A DNA stretch of 49,042 nucleotides, from IMG/VR virus record IMGVR_UViG_3300027896_000064, positions 1 through 49,042 of that record; one strand, 5' to 3'. The notes beneath the pieces are model-generated. The model did no database searches. It saw nothing but the letters and a program-made list of their open reading frames with translations, and had not been told where the DNA came from. Below, piece after piece: positions 47,501 to 49,042 of this stretch; the stretch's first letter is position 1, and each line of letters begins with the position of its first letter. This DNA comes from a virus. The position numbers were made by a program, and so were the translations under genes.

Positions 47501-49042
47501 TGGAGTTTCTTCTCCAGTTGTTGTGGGAGTAACAGCTTGTGGTGGTTCTGGCTTGGCTTTTCCAGATGCTTTTTCATAAGCATTACCAATCTCTTTAGAA
47601 GTAATTCCGGGGAATTTCTTTGCTACAGCATTTGCTATTTCACCTTCCGTTGCGGGTCTTCCAAGGTTTTTAGTTAAAGCATCATATGCTCTTTTTGCAT
47701 ATGCTTCTTGAGGAGAAGGTGGCCCATATTTATTTTTTGTGGATTGAGATTCTTGTGCTTCTGCTGGCTTTACTTCCGTACCTTCACCTTGTGCTGGTGC
47801 AGTTCCTTCTTTAGCTTTTCCTTCTGGCTTGGTTTCAGCGGAGACACCTTCGACAGGAGGTATCCCACTTGTTTCTGAGACTTTACTTTCGGGGCTGATT
47901 TCTTTTTCACTTGGTTCCTCGGTTAGTTGTTTTGGCTCTCTAATCATGGAGCCATCTTCTTGCTCCACAAATCCATTTCTTGAATACCAATCTTTTAATT
48001 GCTGATTCGTAAGACCTTCAGATGTAAATTTTTCGGTATCAAGAACAAGAGAAACTTCTTCTTGATCTGCTAATCTTATAATTAAATTTAGAGCATCTTT
48101 TCCAGCACCAACTCCTCTTTCAAATGCTCTAATGGAATGTATTCTTGCTATACCACCTAAATCTTCTACATCAATAGCGGCATTGCGATTTACAATTCTT
48201 TCTCTTGGATCAAGCTGGTTCTCTTCTGTTTCTTTTTCAATAGAATCAATAAGTCTTGATCCCGCTTCAGAATCACTTTTTCCAAATCCAGTTAATTTAA
48301 CAACTTTAGGTTGTTCTTCAGCTACAGGAGCTTCAGCGGGTTTTTCTTCTGACTTGTAAATTATTTCATTATTATTTACCTCATTTTGCATGAGATTAAT
48401 TGCGGAATCTAACCCATTTATACCATCTTCTCTTGCTCTTTTTAGGTCATGTAACTTATCTTCATCATCTTGATTTATCCAGTTACTTAAATCTAAACTC
48501 TTTGTATTATCTGGGTCTGTTTTAAGCCAGTTATTGAAATCATTTACAACATCTTCTGGTATTTTAACAATTGGAACAGAAATATTTGCTTGCTTGGCGG
48601 CGGCAAGGCGATGACTTCCTGTTATAGCTTCATCATCAACAACCAACAATGGCCTTCCTAACCATCCATTTGTTTTCATTGAGTTAGCCATTGAAACAAC
48701 TTCTCGTTCCCTTTTTTTATCAATAAGATGTGGCGGTATAATATTATTAGGATCTACATTTTCTATTGGTTGTGATGGTTCTTCACCTGTAGGTTCTACA
48801 GTAGGAGCGGCAAGAGCTTCAGCGGGTTTTTGTAAAGCATCAATCTGTTGCTGAGCAACAAGATCGGAAATCTTTGCGCGGTTTAATTCCTCTGGAGTTG
48901 CGGCAGGGATATTAATCGTAGGGCCGGTAACCTCACCGGGGGGCGGGAGAGCCTCATGCAGATCATCCGCTTTGGAGATAATTGCCGCTTCTTTTGAGTC
49001 AACGCCAGGGACGGTAGATGGAGCAACCTCTGGAGCGGGGCC
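44531..49042 (-). CDS. Giant polyvalent virion protein (5'-partial): ParB-like, GNAT-like, coiled coil and ejection-type C-terminus
   Basis: Open through the right edge (1503 residues visible; an ATG at 48691 is internal, because the frame remains open up to 49042). Order of visible parts: a Pro/Glu-rich leader; a ParB-like nuclease/CTPase fold at about 100-165 (KREREVVSMANSMKTNGWLG, LLVVDDEAITGSHRLAAAKQ); a GNAT-like acetyltransferase stretch at about 285-370 (HSIRAFERGVGAGKDALNLI, QLKDWYSRNGFVEQ); long Glu/Lys/Gln coiled coils up to about residue 970; and a C-terminal 450 residues of phage polyvalent-protein type (GLTPKQIREAF, GTAFLGTHAPSVRYTNPILS, KSRLNWMIADP). Such proteins are packaged and injected. 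I infer a multi-enzyme ejection protein. Confidence 0.72.
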   Translation of the reverse strand, partial: GPAPEVAPSTVPGVDSKEAAIISKADDLHEALPPPGEVTGPTINIPAATPEELNRAKISDLVAQQQIDALQKPAEALAAPTVEPTGEEPSQPIENVDPNNIIPPHLIDKKREREVVSMANSMKTNGWLGRPLLVVDDEAITGSHRLAAAKQANISVPIVKIPEDVVNDFNNWLKTDPDNTKSLDLSNWINQDDEDKLHDLKRAREDGINGLDSAINLMQNEVNNNEIIYKSEEKPAEAPVAEEQPKVVKLTGFGKSDSEAGSRLIDSIEKETEENQLDPRERIVNRNAAIDVEDLGGIARIHSIRAFERGVGAGKDALNLIIRLADQEEVSLVLDTEKFTSEGLTNQQLKDWYSRNGFVEQEDGSMIREPKQLTEEPSEKEISPESKVSETSGIPPVEGVSAETKPEGKAKEGTAPAQGEGTEVKPAEAQESQSTKNKYGPPSPQEAYAKRAYDALTKNLGRPATEGEIANAVAKKFPGITSKEIGNAYEKASGKAKPEPPQAVTPTTTGEETPEMISIRKKDQNDQVRRGLLTAVVPAGTRLSGEQVLQKGRANLNAGADPYEALERAKNGDPDGIATAKAYDQILAKQVNDTLKKYGADSEQYKSAVAKRQEYYEGIREAGTKASEALASFQGETDLTNVADMTAEFIKNTGQEPSKSQLDGMQKKAELVEKTINDAETTSNDWVDAMDNSMSDVEVKTPESVEDARDQVGDLSDSAGKKAKAEIERLNKELEQTKKDLEEIKQARETNQDASALKEYYEAKIKDLQDQLDKVPKYGKEVFEQARKIVDRWKADAKEAEKLLSKQLSGQLGTTPDISIVATLARIIRGQIGELGLDFAESSKLLLDKFGDKIKPYLKDAWDKAHELIKGEVGGEKAIKTVKSETKAKAKIKAKPVSKMSPAEKSAESLRKRIEQAQKKIDDINNGKVSTPKDVEKVTNDEIKRLEEEYKKKQDELKESRLVGKQRENLLQPRVEEVGQKLNPEQAKTLWETAKKFYLDKGERDIDKMINDMADDFGLTPKQIREAFASQKGVRNVTDKMYLAQIARRDALNNARMWLVGEQANIIQKIYGKAAARAFKLAIFGHGTAFLGTHAPSVRYTNPILSFKAWLQGFKYSFYGKNGRIKNYVDNIDLINRPTWRVANEAGLENDPFSHSSENPIRENSQNVFGRALDVITGGRGFDALYHLRQEMFEKRWNKLSITQKTPEMAKIISEQTNNATGFNKGGSIVNSPVVKALLFAAKLVKSRLNWMIADPIKMLGTYTKMATGQRTTLAERMGANFELVNKIKFMSGLVAALSVNQLLLQMSGSDQKINFLHPREYDWLAYKGFGYQLQTVGAITRIARLLFQESHDAFGELSRFEKAKGRRSDIMVQDFMKYIKSGLSPLARDIAVAVDRKDYVGNVVPWSNDQPDRGRRKLTWSEYIVQNFSPIPISEASTQKEGLPAVIKAGTAVLRGDRIETPQDLEEYKKSMQSKARSAKSSSDLGSFSLPLSNKNESFGSF

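Noticed and set aside
1-49042. Integrase, repressor or attachment sites for lysogeny
   Set aside because: No integrase or recombinase of the tyrosine or serine type, no CI-like repressor, and no repeat beside the tRNAs that would serve as an att core was seen.

Overview
The window reads as most of the genome of a short-tailed (podovirus-type) tailed phage, AT-rich, with no sign of chromosomal host genes. Evidence is a complete morphogenesis set in conventional relative order on the minus strand (portal, scaffold, major capsid protein, fibres, lysis genes, tail nozzle, tail adaptor, internal virion proteins), a large terminase on the plus strand, and about 50 densely packed small early-type genes, many joined by ATGA or TAATG overlaps. 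The host is probably a Gram-negative bacterium: there is a spanin-like lysis arrangement with an outer-membrane lipoprotein and a phage glycosyltransferase. Nearly all starts lack a Shine-Dalgarno sequence and instead follow A/C-rich, G-poor leaders, so the host probably uses SD-independent initiation. I cannot name the host from sequence alone.

Layout. 1-24178 (minus strand, transcribed right to left): an unknown small protein and portal (23789-24178, 21165-23789), a small acidic protein, scaffold (19501-20829), a 274-base structured-looking leader (19227-19500), major capsid protein (17817-19226), small head-associated beta proteins (16473-17795), a 607-aa repeat/beta-helix protein (14641-16464), a five-gene lysis cassette (12525-14263), three paralogous fibre/adhesin proteins in tandem (8617-12525), a nozzle protein with an inserted FN3 domain (6411-8615), small virion proteins, a tail adaptor (4242-5252), a cupin protein (3752-4240), two Q/A/G-rich internal proteins (1556-3755) and the start of a DPBB-domain protein that runs off the left edge.

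24179-30608 (mainly plus): a divergent promoter region, terminase large subunit, a DDAH/amidinotransferase-like pentein enzyme (26459-27439, the most unusual metabolic gene), zinc-ribbon miniproteins, a calcineurin-like phosphoesterase, a winged-helix protein, a tiny HExxH metallopeptidase and coiled-coil proteins. 30702-31241 holds tRNA-Gln(UUG), tRNA-Asn(GUU), a terminator and an opposite-strand tRNA-Trp(CCA). Terminase small subunit lies on the minus strand at 31812-32393, about 5.7 kb from the large subunit.

32744-42648 (plus): a long run of small genes containing a recombination module (ERF annealing protein, Cas4/RecB-like nuclease with a four-Cys signature, SSB-like protein, DUF1064-like nuclease, replication-helper-like protein), the wreck of a cytosine-C5 methyltransferase, a ribbon-helix-helix protein, membrane microproteins and zinc-ribbon proteins. 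No polymerase, helicase, integrase or repressor is recognisable, so the phage appears to depend on host replication and to be lytic, or the missing genes lie outside the window.

42650-49042 (minus): a two-domain glycosyltransferase, a small hypothetical protein and a giant polyvalent protein (ParB-like, GNAT-like, coiled coil, C-terminal ejection-type region) that runs off the right edge. Both window edges therefore cut minus-strand giant virion genes. If the genome is circular or circularly permuted these could be one gene, although the direct end-to-end join is out of frame.
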